Source of the DNA: JBBPYC01 sp965218765
GTDB taxonomy: Bacteria; Pseudomonadota; Gammaproteobacteria; Burkholderiales; Burkholderiaceae_C
Length of the DNA: 64,000 bases
NCBI GenBank assembly: GCA_965218765.1
Contig: CBDCLU010000001.1
Location: 124,001 to 188,000 of the forward strand
Direction of reading: 5' to 3'
A model generated the notes under the pieces. That model worked only from the letters and a program-made list of their open reading frames with translations. It made no database searches and was not told the origin of the DNA. Position 1 is the stretch's first letter. Every line of letters starts with the position of its first letter. Below, piece by piece: positions 51,460 to 61,117 of this stretch. The position numbers were made by a program, and so were the translations under genes.

Positions 51460-52587
51460 TCAGTCCTTGTCTGACAGAGCGTGTCTGGCGGCATCGAACT
51501 CTGAATTGAATCGCTGCCGCCAGTCACGCTTCGTCCCCTCATCCACCCACGCCGCATCGATACCGTTGTGCATGAAATCGCGCAGGTCGGCGACCCTGAA
51601 ACCGAAGTCGGCCACCATCTTCTGCCACGCCTGCGTCGGCGTCACCAGATGCAGCGTCGGGTCATCGGTGTTGGGGTGAATGCGCAGGCCCAGGCCGGGC
51701 ATGCGGCGGATCGGATGGTCCTGCGCCCAGCGGTCTGGCGCCAAGGTGCGCAGGTAGTACGAATTGGTCGGCACCACGGTGAAGACGACGCCGCGCTCGG
51801 CGCATTCGCGCGCGTAGTCGGGTGCATCGACGATGGTGTAGCCGTGATCGATGCGGTCGACCTTCAGCAGCTCCACGGCGGTGCGCACATTGGTCCAGGG
51901 CATGCCGAATTCGCCGGCGTGGGCGGTGGTCTTCAAACCAGCGCGGCGTGCGGCTGCGTACGCATCGGCAAACCATTCGGGCGGGTGGTCGATCTCGCTG
52001 TAGTCGATGCCGATGCCGACCAGTTCATCGCAACGGTTGTCGGCGACCCACTGCACCATCTCCACAGCCGCAGCCGGGTCGGCTTCACGGTCGATCGCGG
52101 CGATCAGCCGGCCGGTGATGCCGTGCTGGGACTGCGCATCGGCGATGGCGCGCACGATCGCGCCCTGGGCCTGGTCGTACGCGATGCCGGATCGCGTCAC
52201 AGTGCCGGTCGGGTTCCAGAAGAACTCGGCCCAGCGCACGTTGTGCGTGGCAGCGTCCTCCAGATATTCGAACGTGATGCGGTGCAGATCGTCGGCGGAA
52301 CGGATCAGGTGCGCATCGAGTGCCCGCAGCGCCTTCAGCACGCCGACGGGCTTGTCGCCGCGGATGTAGAACGCGTCGATCTCGGCATCCGTCAGCGGCG
52401 CGCGGGCACGGTGTGCGAGGTCCTTGAACGTGGCATGCCGCACGGTGCCCAGCAGGTGGCAATGCAGTTCGACCTTCGGAATGTCGTGGCAGAAGCGCGT
52501 GACCGCGGCTGGAGGCTCTGCGGTTGCAGCAGTAGAGCTGGAGGCAGCACCAGGATGAGAAGCAGCGAGAGGTTTCATGCTGTGCAT
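51460..52587 (-). CDS. Adenosine deaminase-family protein
   Basis: A 375-residue metal-dependent deaminase of the adenosine/adenine/AMP deaminase family. Zinc ligands and catalytic residues appear in VELHCHLLG, TTAHAGEFG, IDHGYTIVD and NTDDPTLH. An alanine-rich 25-residue N-terminus precedes the domain; ATG 52578 is an alternative start. Which purine nucleoside or base it deaminates cannot be told by eye. Divergent from a ribokinase and near a nucleoside hydrolase, suggesting purine nucleoside salvage. Confidence 0.9.
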   Translation of the reverse strand: MHSMKPLAASHPGAASSSTAATAEPPAAVTRFCHDIPKVELHCHLLGTVRHATFKDLAHRARAPLTDAEIDAFYIRGDKPVGVLKALRALDAHLIRSADDLHRITFEYLEDAATHNVRWAEFFWNPTGTVTRSGIAYDQAQGAIVRAIADAQSQHGITGRLIAAIDREADPAAAVEMVQWVADNRCDELVGIGIDYSEIDHPPEWFADAYAAARRAGLKTTAHAGEFGMPWTNVRTAVELLKVDRIDHGYTIVDAPDYARECAERGVVFTVVPTNSYYLRTLAPDRWAQDHPIRRMPGLGLRIHPNTDDPTLHLVTPTQAWQKMVADFGFRVADLRDFMHNGIDAAWVDEGTKRDWRQRFNSEFDAARHALSDKD

Positions 52588-52727
52588 CCTAGGCCGGCCG
52601 ACGCCGCCGCGTCACCGATGGGCCCTGCATACCTTGACGCGCTACGGCAATCCATCGGGCGAAATCCCTTTCTATACTGGCATGCGGGCATGGCGGGCCT
52701 GCACCCTGCCCGTTCAGACGCCGCCCC

Positions 52728-53666
52728 ATGAACCCCACGCTGCTGGTCTTCGGCTCGATCAACCTGGATCTTTCGTTCGCAGCCGAGCGCCTGCCGCTGG
52801 CCGGCGAGACGGTGCTGGGCAGCGGTTGTCTCGTCTCGCCCGGCGGCAAGGGAGCAAACCAGGCGTATGCGGCGCAGCGCTATGGCGTTGCCACACGGCT
52901 CGTGGGTGCGGTGGGCGACGACGCATTCGCCGAGCCGGCGCTTGCGCGGCTGCGCACGGCCGGCGTCGATCTCGACGGTGTTCGCCGCGTGCCAGGCGCG
53001 ACCGGCTGCGCAGCGATCGTGGTCGATGCGGCGGGCGAGAACCAGATCGTCGTGGCACCGGGCGCCAATGCGCGGCTAAGCGCGCACGATGTGCCCGATG
53101 CGTGGCTGCAACAAGCGCGCGCGGTGCTGGTGCAGATGGAATGCGATGCCGGACAGACCCGGAAGCTGCTGCATCGCGCGCACCGGTTGCGTTGCCTCAC
53201 GGTGCTCAACAACGCGCCGGCGCAAGCCCTGCAGCCGGCGACGCTTTCAGCAGTCGATCTGCTGGTGGTCAATGAAGGCGAGCTGCACCGCACGGCCGAT
53301 GGCGTGCACATCCATGAAACCGAGCCCGAACGCGCATTGCAGCAACTGGCCTGCCGGTTCGGCCTGACCGGTGTGCTCACGCTGGGTAGCCGGGGCGTGC
53401 TTGCGTACGGCGCGCAGGGGCAACGGGTGCGGCTGCCGTGCTGGCCGGTCGAAGTGGTCGACACCACCGGCGCGGGGGATACGTTCTCGGGTGTGCTGGC
53501 TGCCGCCATGATCGAAGGCCGCCCGCTGCACGACGCGCTGGCGCGTGCCGCGGTCGCAGCCAGTCTGGCTTGCCGTCGGGCCGGAGCGCAGCTTGCGCAA
53601 CCGGGGCGCGAAGCAGTCGAGGCAGTTTTGGTGGACTACTTCGCAACGCTTGAACCGATGGGCTGA
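52728..53666 (+). CDS. rbsK: Ribokinase (PfkB family)
   Basis: A 312-residue carbohydrate kinase that phosphorylates ribose. GSINLDLSFAAERLP, the GGKGANQAYAAQRYG block and the C-terminal DTTGAGDTFSGVLAA ATP/anion-hole motif are ribokinase marks. It would use the ribose released by the neighbouring nucleoside hydrolase. A TATACT -10-like hexamer is at 52673-52678, without a good -35. Confidence 0.88.
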   Translation: MNPTLLVFGSINLDLSFAAERLPLAGETVLGSGCLVSPGGKGANQAYAAQRYGVATRLVGAVGDDAFAEPALARLRTAGVDLDGVRRVPGATGCAAIVVDAAGENQIVVAPGANARLSAHDVPDAWLQQARAVLVQMECDAGQTRKLLHRAHRLRCLTVLNNAPAQALQPATLSAVDLLVVNEGELHRTADGVHIHETEPERALQQLACRFGLTGVLTLGSRGVLAYGAQGQRVRLPCWPVEVVDTTGAGDTFSGVLAAAMIEGRPLHDALARAAVAASLACRRAGAQLAQPGREAVEAVLVDYFATLEPMG

Positions 53667-53818
53667 CCGCAGCAGGCGCAGCCAGCCCGCTCAGTCATGG
53701 CGCATCGGACATTGCATTCGAAGTGGGATCGTCAGGCAAGCAGGCTTCGGCTGCATTCGGCGCAGCACAAGCCGTCCGGGCGGTTGCCAGGGGTTCGATG
53801 CGGGCCGGGTTGTGCCGC

Positions 53819-54949
53819 TCAGCATGCATCCTGCAGTACCGCACGCGCGAGCGCCCCAAGCACGACGGCGCGAATCGCGGGCTCGTCTGCGACGCTGGCA
53901 ATCCAGGCGTTGGCTTCGGCGCGGCGCGGCACGCGCCATTCGACCACCGTCATGCCGCGTGTGTGGTCACCACGGCACTCGGCCACCAGATGCGCGGGGC
54001 GCCACTGCATCGATTCCGGCGCGACCAGTGCCGCGGCCGCGGTCGGGTCGTAGAGCGCCATCGGATTGGCACCATCGGCACCGGCGATGCGCACGTAGCC
54101 GAGCAGCAGGTCAGCCAGCACTTCGGCACGCTGGCTTGCGGTGCAATGGCAGGCGCTGCCTTCGTCATATCGTTGGCCCGCACCGGCACCCGCCGTGATC
54201 TCGCGCAGCACCTGCGCATCGCCGGCATGCACGCGCACCTGGCGGCAGGCGTCCAGTCCCACCATGTGCAGCGGCACGCCCGCGCGCCCAAGTGCATCGA
54301 GGCAGCCGTTGATCGATTCGGGGTCCGCTGCGGCGTTGAACTCGGCTGCGGCCGAATGGTTGCCAGGCCCTGCGCTGCCGCCCATCCAGACCAGCCGGCC
54401 GATACGGGCTGCGAGTGCGTGCCGCGCGTGCAGCACCCGCGCCACATTGGTGAGCGGGCCCAGTGCAAGCAGCGTGGCGGGCGCAGCGGACTGGCTTAGA
54501 TAAGCCGTCAGCGCCGCGGCGCCATCGGTCGATGCGAGCGCGGCACGCGCTGAGGGCAGCGAGCGCCCGGCCGACGCCATGCCGTCTTCTCCCAGGATCG
54601 CCTGCGCGGTGATCGGCTTGCCCACGAGCGGCCGATCACAACCGGCGTGGATCGGCATCGTCCAGCCGAACAGAGCCGCGGCGCGCAACGCGTTGTCGAT
54701 CACGACCTGCAGCGGCGCATTGCCTGCCACGAGTGACAGTCCATCGATCGTCCAGCCCGGCGCCTGCGCCACGGTCAGCACCGCGGCCAGGTCGTCAAAG
54801 CCCATGTCGGTGTCGATCCAGACCCGCTGCGGCGATGGCGATGGCTGCGCCGGGTGCGCGGCTGCCGGTTGCGCCATATCGCGGGGCGATGCGGGCGCAT
54901 TGTCGGCATCGGGCGCGCTCACGGTCGGCCCTGCGGCAACGGCGGGCAA
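53819..54949 (-). CDS. Nucleoside hydrolase (inosine-uridine preferring type)
   Basis: A 376-residue hydrolase that cleaves nucleosides to base plus ribose. The calcium-binding N-terminus WIDTDMGFDDLAA, LALGPLTNVARVL, EFNAAADPES and YDPTAAAALV are the family landmarks. About 35 residues of alanine/proline-rich leader precede the domain, so translation may start at 54877. Convergent with ribokinase; together with the deaminase this looks like purine nucleoside use. Confidence 0.88.
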   Translation of the reverse strand: MPAVAAGPTVSAPDADNAPASPRDMAQPAAAHPAQPSPSPQRVWIDTDMGFDDLAAVLTVAQAPGWTIDGLSLVAGNAPLQVVIDNALRAAALFGWTMPIHAGCDRPLVGKPITAQAILGEDGMASAGRSLPSARAALASTDGAAALTAYLSQSAAPATLLALGPLTNVARVLHARHALAARIGRLVWMGGSAGPGNHSAAAEFNAAADPESINGCLDALGRAGVPLHMVGLDACRQVRVHAGDAQVLREITAGAGAGQRYDEGSACHCTASQRAEVLADLLLGYVRIAGADGANPMALYDPTAAAALVAPESMQWRPAHLVAECRGDHTRGMTVVEWRVPRRAEANAWIASVADEPAIRAVVLGALARAVLQDAC

Positions 54950-54985
54950 ACCGACGGCACTGGTCGCAATGGGACAATCCCGGGC

Positions 54986-55195
54986 ATGAACGACGAAACA
55001 TTCAACATCAGCATCCGCAAATTCCTCAAGATGGTCGGCGTCAGCTCCCAGCGCGAGATCGAGCTGGCGGTGCGCGATGCGATCGCCGACGGCAAGCTCA
55101 AAGGCACCGAATCCCTGCCTGCCACCATGACGCTCGAAGTCGGCGGCCTGAAGCTCGTTGCCAAGTTCGACGGCGAGATTCGGCTGGACGACTGA
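54986..55195 (+). CDS. DUF6494-family small protein
   Basis: A 69-residue protein, MNDETFNISIRKFLKMVGVS then SQREIELAVRDAIADGKLKG, matching a small conserved proteobacterial family of unknown function. ATG 54986 gives the family start. It is divergent from the nucleoside hydrolase and 34 bp from the convergent kinase-like gene. No function can be stated. Confidence 0.75.
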   Translation: MNDETFNISIRKFLKMVGVSSQREIELAVRDAIADGKLKGTESLPATMTLEVGGLKLVAKFDGEIRLDD

Positions 55196-55229
55196 TCGGC
55201 AGCCACGCGGCTGGCAGCAGGCCGGCTCA

Positions 55230-56132
55230 TCACGCCGAAGCGGCAGGTACCAGCACCCGCAATGCGCGTGGGTGGATGCGGTAGCAAAGCGGGGCGTCCA
55301 GCCGCTTGACTTCGCCGTCCAGCGCGACCAGCAGGCGCCGGTGCCGTGTTTCGATGCGGACCGCCTGGGTCAGCAGCGCGGAGAAATCCTGTTCACTGCG
55401 CACCCGGCCGGTCAGTGCGCGCAATCCCAGCGTGAATAACCGCCAGCGCCCAGTGCGCTCGGTCAGGTAGACGCACAGCACGCCGCGCTGCAACTGATCA
55501 CGCTCACCGATGTGCAGGCCGTCGGTGCGATACACGTTGTTGCCGACGAACACCAGCGGCGTGCGGTGCGCGACGGCGCGCCCGTCGACTTCCAGCGTCA
55601 CCGCCAGAAACGGAAACCGCCGCATCGCCCCCAGGAAAGCCCAGGTGAACGCGGGCCATTTGCCGCGGCCCAGCCGCGTCTGCTGCCGCTTTCGATCCCG
55701 CACGATGTCCACGTACAGGCCGATGCTCGAGTTGTTCAAAAAATAGTGCCCGTTGACTTCGGCCACGTCGACTTCGACCGTGCGCGCACCATCGAGCCCC
55801 TGCAACGCCTGCAGCGGATCCAGCGGCACGCCGAGGTCCTTCGCGAAGTGGTTCAGCGTGCCCAGCGGCAGCACCCCGAACGTGACCGGCTGCCCGATCA
55901 GCAGCGACGCGACCGCGCTCAGCGTGCCATCACCGCCGCCTGCCACGATGGTCCGGCAGCCGCCGTCGAGCGCCTGCTTGACCGCCGCACGGATCTGGTC
56001 GCTGTCCTCCACCTCCAGCACCGGCCCGCCGGCGGCGACCGCATCGACCGCGGCGCGATTGGTCTCGAGCCAGCCGCCATCGGCACTGCTGCCCGCGTGG
56101 CGGTTCAGGATGAAGGCGATCGGTGCGGACAT
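55230..56132 (-). CDS. Diacylglycerol/lipid kinase-family protein
   Basis: A 300-residue protein of the DAGK catalytic family: APIAFILNRHAGSS, TIVAGGGDGTLSAVASLL and FGVLPLGTLNHFAKDLGVP. It should transfer phosphate from ATP to a lipid or sphingosine-like alcohol. The start is uncertain: ATG 56132 fits the family, 56147 is an alternative, and neither has a good ribosome-binding site. Confidence 0.87.
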   Translation of the reverse strand: MSAPIAFILNRHAGSSADGGWLETNRAAVDAVAAGGPVLEVEDSDQIRAAVKQALDGGCRTIVAGGGDGTLSAVASLLIGQPVTFGVLPLGTLNHFAKDLGVPLDPLQALQGLDGARTVEVDVAEVNGHYFLNNSSIGLYVDIVRDRKRQQTRLGRGKWPAFTWAFLGAMRRFPFLAVTLEVDGRAVAHRTPLVFVGNNVYRTDGLHIGERDQLQRGVLCVYLTERTGRWRLFTLGLRALTGRVRSEQDFSALLTQAVRIETRHRRLLVALDGEVKRLDAPLCYRIHPRALRVLVPAASA

Positions 56133-56313
56133 GATGGTGGCGGGCATGGTGCTGATGGCGTGCGTTGGTCGACCCTGATCAGACCATTGTCGCGTTGCAG
56201 CGGTGCCAACACCCTGCGGCGAGTCGGGCCGCCGCCGGTGTACGCTGCCACCACCGCTGACCCGGCACGATGTGCAGATGGGTCTGCTCGCAAATGTTTT
56301 TCCAGACATCCCC

Positions 56314-57879
56314 ATGACCACCACCACCGCGCCCATTGAAACCGCGCCGCCGGCCGCTGCCGCCGGTTTTGCTTTCGACAACACCTATGCACACCAGCTC
56401 GAAGGCATCTGCGTGCCCTGGCAGCCGGCCAAGGCGCCACGGCCCAGACTGCTCAAGCTCAATCATGCGTTGGCGAAAGAACTCGGCCTTGATGCCAACG
56501 CGCTCGATTCAGCCGCCAGCGCCGAACTGTTCGGCGGCAACCAGCTGCCGCAGGGCGCCACGCCGATTGCCCAAGCCTATGCCGGCCACCAGTTCGGCGG
56601 CTATTCGCCGCAGCTCGGCGACGGCCGCGCGCTGCTGCTCGGCGAGGTGATCGACACGAACGGCCAGCGCCGCGACATCGCGCTCAAAGGCTCCGGCCGC
56701 ACACCGTTCTCCCGCGGCGGTGACGGCCGTGCCGCGCTCGGGCCCGTGCTGCGCGAATACCTGATCGGCGAAGCGATGCACGCATTGGGTGTGCCGACCA
56801 CGCGCGCACTGGCGGCGGTGGCCACCGGCGAATCGGTGCTGCGCGAAGCCGGACCGCTGCCCGGTGCGGTGCTGACCCGCGTGGCCGCCAGCCACATCCG
56901 CGTCGGCACGTTTCAGTTCGCGGCTGGCCGGCGTGATCCCGACGGCATGCGCCGGCTCGCCGACTATGTGATCCAGCGCCATTACCCCGAACTGAATGGC
57001 AAGCCCGACCCCTATCTGCAACTGCTGCGCGCCGTATCCGAAGCCCAAGCCGGGCTGATCGCGCGCTGGATGAACTTGGGCTTCATCCACGGCGTGATGA
57101 ACACCGACAACATGACGCTGTCCGGCGAGACGATCGATTACGGCCCCTGCGCGTTCATGGACCACCACGACCCGGCCACCGCGTTCAGCTCGATCGACAC
57201 CAGCGGGCGCTATGCGTATGCAAACCAGCCGGCCATCGCGCGCTGGAACCTCGAGCGGCTGGCCGAGACGCTGCTGCCGTTGATCGATGAAGACGCAGAG
57301 CGGTCGATTGCAAAGGCGACCGAGGTGATCAACGAATTTCCAGAGCGCTATGAACATCGTTGGCTGGCCGGGATGCGGTCCAAGCTGGGCCTGACGAAGC
57401 CGGCTGCCGATGCGGAAGACTTCGCTTTGGCGACCGGATTTCTGGCGTCGATGGAAGGTCAGCAAGTGGACTTCACGCTCGCGTTTCGTCGGTTGGCGGA
57501 TGAGGCCGAGCATGCCGCAGACGTTGGCGCCCAAGGCAGCAACGGCATCGGTGCCAGCGGGCTGCGCGCGCTCTATGCCGATCCGGCCGCAGCCGATTCC
57601 TGGCTGGCGCAGTGGCGAGCGCGGCTGAGGCGAGAACCCGAAACAAGCGCATCCGCACGTGCTGCGGCCATGCGCGCCGTCAATCCGATCTACATCCCGC
57701 GCAACCACCGCGTCGAAGAAGCGCTTGCTGCGGCGGTGGAGCGCGACGACTTGGCGCCGTTCGAACAACTGCTGGACGTGCTGGCGCAGCCGTTCGAAGA
57801 ACGCACGGGGCTGGGCCCTTATGCAGAGCCAGCGCCCGCAGCCGATTCGGCTGGCTACCGCACGTTTTGCGGCACTTGA
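56314..57879 (+). CDS. selO: SelO (YdiU) pseudokinase-fold protein AMPylase
   Basis: A 521-residue SelO protein, which transfers AMP to protein hydroxyl groups in redox homeostasis. ALKGSGRTPFSRGGDGRAALG forms the nucleotide site, HGVMNTDNMTLSG and DYGPCAFMD the catalytic and metal sites, NPIYIPRNHRVEEAL and the end GYRTFCGT are complete. ATG 56314 is preferred; an ATG at 56278 would add 12 residues. Ordinary housekeeping gene. Confidence 0.94.
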   Translation: MTTTTAPIETAPPAAAAGFAFDNTYAHQLEGICVPWQPAKAPRPRLLKLNHALAKELGLDANALDSAASAELFGGNQLPQGATPIAQAYAGHQFGGYSPQLGDGRALLLGEVIDTNGQRRDIALKGSGRTPFSRGGDGRAALGPVLREYLIGEAMHALGVPTTRALAAVATGESVLREAGPLPGAVLTRVAASHIRVGTFQFAAGRRDPDGMRRLADYVIQRHYPELNGKPDPYLQLLRAVSEAQAGLIARWMNLGFIHGVMNTDNMTLSGETIDYGPCAFMDHHDPATAFSSIDTSGRYAYANQPAIARWNLERLAETLLPLIDEDAERSIAKATEVINEFPERYEHRWLAGMRSKLGLTKPAADAEDFALATGFLASMEGQQVDFTLAFRRLADEAEHAADVGAQGSNGIGASGLRALYADPAAADSWLAQWRARLRREPETSASARAAAMRAVNPIYIPRNHRVEEALAAAVERDDLAPFEQLLDVLAQPFEERTGLGPYAEPAPAADSAGYRTFCGT

Positions 57880-58198
57880 GTGTCTGCGCGGCTTGCCGCT
57901 CGAACTGCAAGAGTCGCTCGATGTTCGCGTGGACTTGCTGACACCCGGCGATATGCCTGAAAAGTTTCGAGCCAGGGTACTCGCCCAAGCCCGTCCTTTA
58001 CAACGGCCGTGCCACGCTTGTCCGATTGCTCGAGCCCCATGCATGAGGCCTGTGCTCGATCGCGTCAATCGATGCACTTCGTCGCATGCTCGCCAACGCA
58101 TCGGTCGTTTCCACTTTGCCGGGCAGCACATCTGCGTCAACTGATTGATCGACAACCAACCTGCTCATCGACGGGCATGTGATGGCAAGAATCGCAGC
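57880..58198. other. Intergenic stretch, nothing recognised
   Basis: Between SelO and the VOC gene. Short open frames occur on both strands but none shows family motifs or a ribosome-binding site; no promoter, repeat or clear hairpin terminator was found. Confidence 0.5.
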
Positions 58199-58564
58199 AT
58201 GCAGATGCACCCCGCGATCCCCATCCTCCGAATCTTTTGTGAACACCAGACGCGCGAGTTCTGTCTCGACTTCCTCGACCCCACGTTCGATTGGGAGCAC
58301 CGCCTCGGCGCCGGTTTTCCGCTCCACGCACAGATCGGCCGTGGCGACCTCAAGCTGAACCTGAGCGCGCATCGCGGCGACGCCACACCGGGATCGAGCG
58401 CATTCGTCTGCGTCGATGACGTGGCTTCGCGGCATGCCGAGCTGCACGCAAAGACCTACCTGTTTGCGAAACCGATCATCGAAACCAGGGGCAGGGGCCG
58501 CGTGCTGGAAGCGACCGATCCGTTCGGCGAGCGCGTGCGCTTTTGCGAGTTGGCAGGCGGTTGA
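58199..58564 (+). CDS. VOC-superfamily (glyoxalase/bleomycin-resistance-like) protein
   Basis: A 121-residue single-domain VOC protein: IPILRIFCEHQTREFCLDFL, WEHRLGAGFP, and the C-terminal GRVLEATDPFGERVRFCE with the metal-type Glu/His-like positions. Related proteins bind or modify small molecules, or confer bleomycin-type resistance. ATG 58199 chosen over upstream codons because the fold begins right after it. Monocistronic. Confidence 0.82.
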   Translation: MQMHPAIPILRIFCEHQTREFCLDFLDPTFDWEHRLGAGFPLHAQIGRGDLKLNLSAHRGDATPGSSAFVCVDDVASRHAELHAKTYLFAKPIIETRGRGRVLEATDPFGERVRFCELAGG

Positions 58565-58866
58565 CGGTTCGTTCTTCGCAGGCGACTCGCCCACCTTCGC
58601 TGGACCGTGCGAATCCGCCGCGCAACGCGGTGCGACTTCTTGAAAGCGCCAAAGCGTGCATCGTGCAGGTCGGCCGTGGTCAAAGAAAAACACCGCAGGA
58701 CTACAAATTTCATAGCTGAAGATGATGACGGCGTAAGCGCTTGCGGCAATTTTCCCTTGAAAGCATCCGTTTGTGCGATGCTCGCGGCGTCGTTGTCGGG
58801 TGCGGCGCGAACGCCCGACGCGAAGTCGCCCGATGCCGGCTCCCGGCTTCTCGTGAAGGGGGAAAA
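58565..58866. other. Intergenic stretch upstream of the Wzz-like gene
   Basis: No gene found. It must hold the promoter of the next gene; I see a TTGAAA hexamer near 58757 but no matching -10 element. A strong purine-rich ribosome-binding site (AAGGGGGAAAA) ends it. Confidence 0.5.
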
Positions 58867-60915
58867 ATGACGCCCATCTTCGACACCACGTCCCTTTATG
58901 TCGGCCCCTTCGGGCCGACGCCTGCGGCCCGCGCCAATCGGCGCCGGCGTTGGGTGTTCGCGGTGACGCTGCTGCTGGCTTGTGCCGCGAGCCTGTACTG
59001 GGTGTATTCGCGGCCTGCGGAATACCAGACCAGCGCGCGCTGGCAGTTCGTCTTTGCCGAACGCGAGGACCAGGCGTCGCCCGAGCGGCGGCCGGCCGAG
59101 GCCGACGCGGCGTTCCTGACCGAACTGCAGGTAATCACCAGCCGCCCGCTGCTCGAACAGCTCGAAGCCGAGCTGCAGCGGCGCCGACTGCCGCTGCCTG
59201 TGACCGAGGTTCGAGAAGACGCCGTCGACGCGCTACGCCGTTCGCTGCAAGTGCTGCCGATTGCAGGCACCAGCATCGTCGAAGTCGCCGCCGAAGGCCT
59301 GACGCCCGAGCCGCTCGCGCCGGCCATCAACACGTTGTTCACGCTCTATCAGCGCCAGCTCGACGAGCGCCACCGCGCGCGCACCGGTGACGCCTGGGTC
59401 AAGGCCAAAGAGGAAGCGGTGGCGTTGCAGGCGCGCGTGACGCAGAAGCGCCGCGCCATCGACGAATTCCGCGCGCGCCACAACATCGTCTCGCTCGATC
59501 GCGAGGAAAGCCCGGTGCTGTCGCAGGTCAAGGGCCTGGGCGCCTCGCTGAACGTGGCCAATGAAAAAATCGCCGCGGCGGAAGGACGGCTCAAGTCGCT
59601 GCGCGCGGCGCTCACGGCCGGCAGGGGCACGGTGCGCGCGCGCGACGACCCCACGGTGGCCAGCCTGGAGCAGCGGCTGTCGCAAGGGCAGGAAGAATTG
59701 CGTGCGCTGCAGCGCCAGTTCACCGACGACTACCTCGCACTGGACCCGAACGTCAGAGCCCTGCGCAGCCGGCTGACCAATCTGGAGGAGCAGATCGGCC
59801 AAGCCCGCAGCGCGTCGCGGCAGGCCGCACTGTCCGAGGCCGAGGAAGAATTGGCCGGCGCCCGGGCTGCCGCCGAGCGCATCAACCAGCAGATGAACAG
59901 CTCGCGCCAGAGCGTGCAGACCTTCACCGCGCGCTTGGCCGAATACCAATCGATGCAGGAGGAACTCGACCGGCTCGACAAGCAGCGGCAGGCCGCCGTG
60001 GCACGCGCCACCGCGCTCGAGACGAGCAGCCGCCGCATCGCGCCGTCGGTTCGGGTGCTGGAACCCGCGAGCCTGCCGCCGCGACCGATCCGGCCGGACT
60101 ACACGCGCGACGCCGCGATCGCCGGTGCCGGCTCGCTGCTGCTGGCGCTGCTGATGGTGGCGCTGGCCGAAGTGTTCAACCGGCCCGAGCGTGCCGCGCC
60201 GTCCGACTGGCGGATGATGGAACACGGCTGGGGTCCGCCCGGTCTGCCGGTGCGCGCCATGCCGCCGCCGCTGGCGTTCGAAAACACGTCGGCGCGCCAG
60301 TTGCCGAACCGGCCGCAAGCACAGCAAGATGCGCCGCTGCTCGAGGCAGCTGCGTCGGTGCCGATGCCACGTGAGCTGGCGCCGCACGAAACCACGGCGC
60401 TGCTCGACGCTGCGGACGCCGCCACGCGCCCGCTGTTGATGGCGCTGCTGTCAGGCCTCACAGCCGACGAGGCTGCAGCGCTGAATCGGACCGATCTCGA
60501 TTTGGAAGCACGCTGGATTCACTTGCCCGACCGCCGCGTGCCGCTGGCCGGCCCGCTGGCCGAAGCGCTGCCGTCGGCCGACGGGGCCGCCGACGGCGCC
60601 GGCAGCGACTCACCGGAAGCACCGGTGTTCAAGACGGCCGGCGACCACCAGCGCCAGAGCGCGGCCTACATCGATGCGGCCGTTGCCTTCGCTGCCCACG
60701 ATGCTGGGCTGGCACACCCCGGCGAGGTAAACGCCGCCATGCTGCGCCACAGCTACATCGCGCATCTGGTGCGCCAGGGCGCCCGTTTCAGCGACCTGTC
60801 CCGCTGGGTCGGCCGGCTGCCGGCCGACACGCTGGGCATCTATGCAAGGCTGGCGCCGGACGGGCCGAAGCGGGCAGCGGAGACGATCGACCCGGTGCTG
60901 CCGGCGTTGCGGTAG
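58867..60915 (+). CDS. Wzz/GumC-like polysaccharide co-polymerase fused to a degenerate tyrosine-recombinase fold
   Basis: A 682-residue protein with AAGGGGGAAAA before ATG 58867. Residues about 30-47 form a membrane segment, about 165-400 a long coiled coil with RRAIDEFRARHNIVSLDREE, and about 415-437 a second membrane segment after the Wzz-type PPRPIRPDYTRD; this is the chain-length-determinant topology. No tyrosine kinase domain follows. Instead, residues about 500-675 resemble a tyrosine recombinase catalytic domain (LLSGLTADEAAALN, MLRHSYIAHLVRQGARFSDL, IYARL). The first Arg (GLT instead of GLR), the His of HxxR (Ala) and the LGH His (Arg) are replaced, while the second Arg and the Tyr remain, so it is not expected to recombine DNA. 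Confidence 0.82.
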   Translation: MTPIFDTTSLYVGPFGPTPAARANRRRRWVFAVTLLLACAASLYWVYSRPAEYQTSARWQFVFAEREDQASPERRPAEADAAFLTELQVITSRPLLEQLEAELQRRRLPLPVTEVREDAVDALRRSLQVLPIAGTSIVEVAAEGLTPEPLAPAINTLFTLYQRQLDERHRARTGDAWVKAKEEAVALQARVTQKRRAIDEFRARHNIVSLDREESPVLSQVKGLGASLNVANEKIAAAEGRLKSLRAALTAGRGTVRARDDPTVASLEQRLSQGQEELRALQRQFTDDYLALDPNVRALRSRLTNLEEQIGQARSASRQAALSEAEEELAGARAAAERINQQMNSSRQSVQTFTARLAEYQSMQEELDRLDKQRQAAVARATALETSSRRIAPSVRVLEPASLPPRPIRPDYTRDAAIAGAGSLLLALLMVALAEVFNRPERAAPSDWRMMEHGWGPPGLPVRAMPPPLAFENTSARQLPNRPQAQQDAPLLEAAASVPMPRELAPHETTALLDAADAATRPLLMALLSGLTADEAAALNRTDLDLEARWIHLPDRRVPLAGPLAEALPSADGAADGAGSDSPEAPVFKTAGDHQRQSAAYIDAAVAFAAHDAGLAHPGEVNAAMLRHSYIAHLVRQGARFSDLSRWVGRLPADTLGIYARLAPDGPKRAAETIDPVLPALR

Positions 60916-61013
60916 GCGCAGGCACAGCGCGGTGCGGGCGCCGTGCGATGTGATCGCTCAATCGAGCGGCTCCCGGGCATCGGCGAGGATGCCCATCGGC
61001 AACCGTGCCAACC

Positions 61014-61045
61014 GCGAATCGGCGAATCGGCGAATCGGCGAATCG
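61014..61045. repeat. Four tandem copies of GCGAATCG
   Basis: Perfect 8-bp period repeat in the intergenic region 60916-61575. No known role; that region otherwise holds only the TctC remnant. Confidence 0.9.
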
Positions 61046-61117
61046 AAACCATGGTGCTGCGCGCCTGCTGCCCCGTCGTCGACTCCACATCGAACCGGCC
61101 GGCTCCCCGGCCGTTGG

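Noticed and set aside
52430..52441. GTGGCATGCCGC, a near match to the operator-like palindrome
   Set aside because: It lies inside the coding part of the adenosine deaminase-like gene with no promoter beside it; likely chance.
61014..61045. CRISPR array
   Set aside because: The repeat unit is 8 bp without spacers, a simple tandem repeat.
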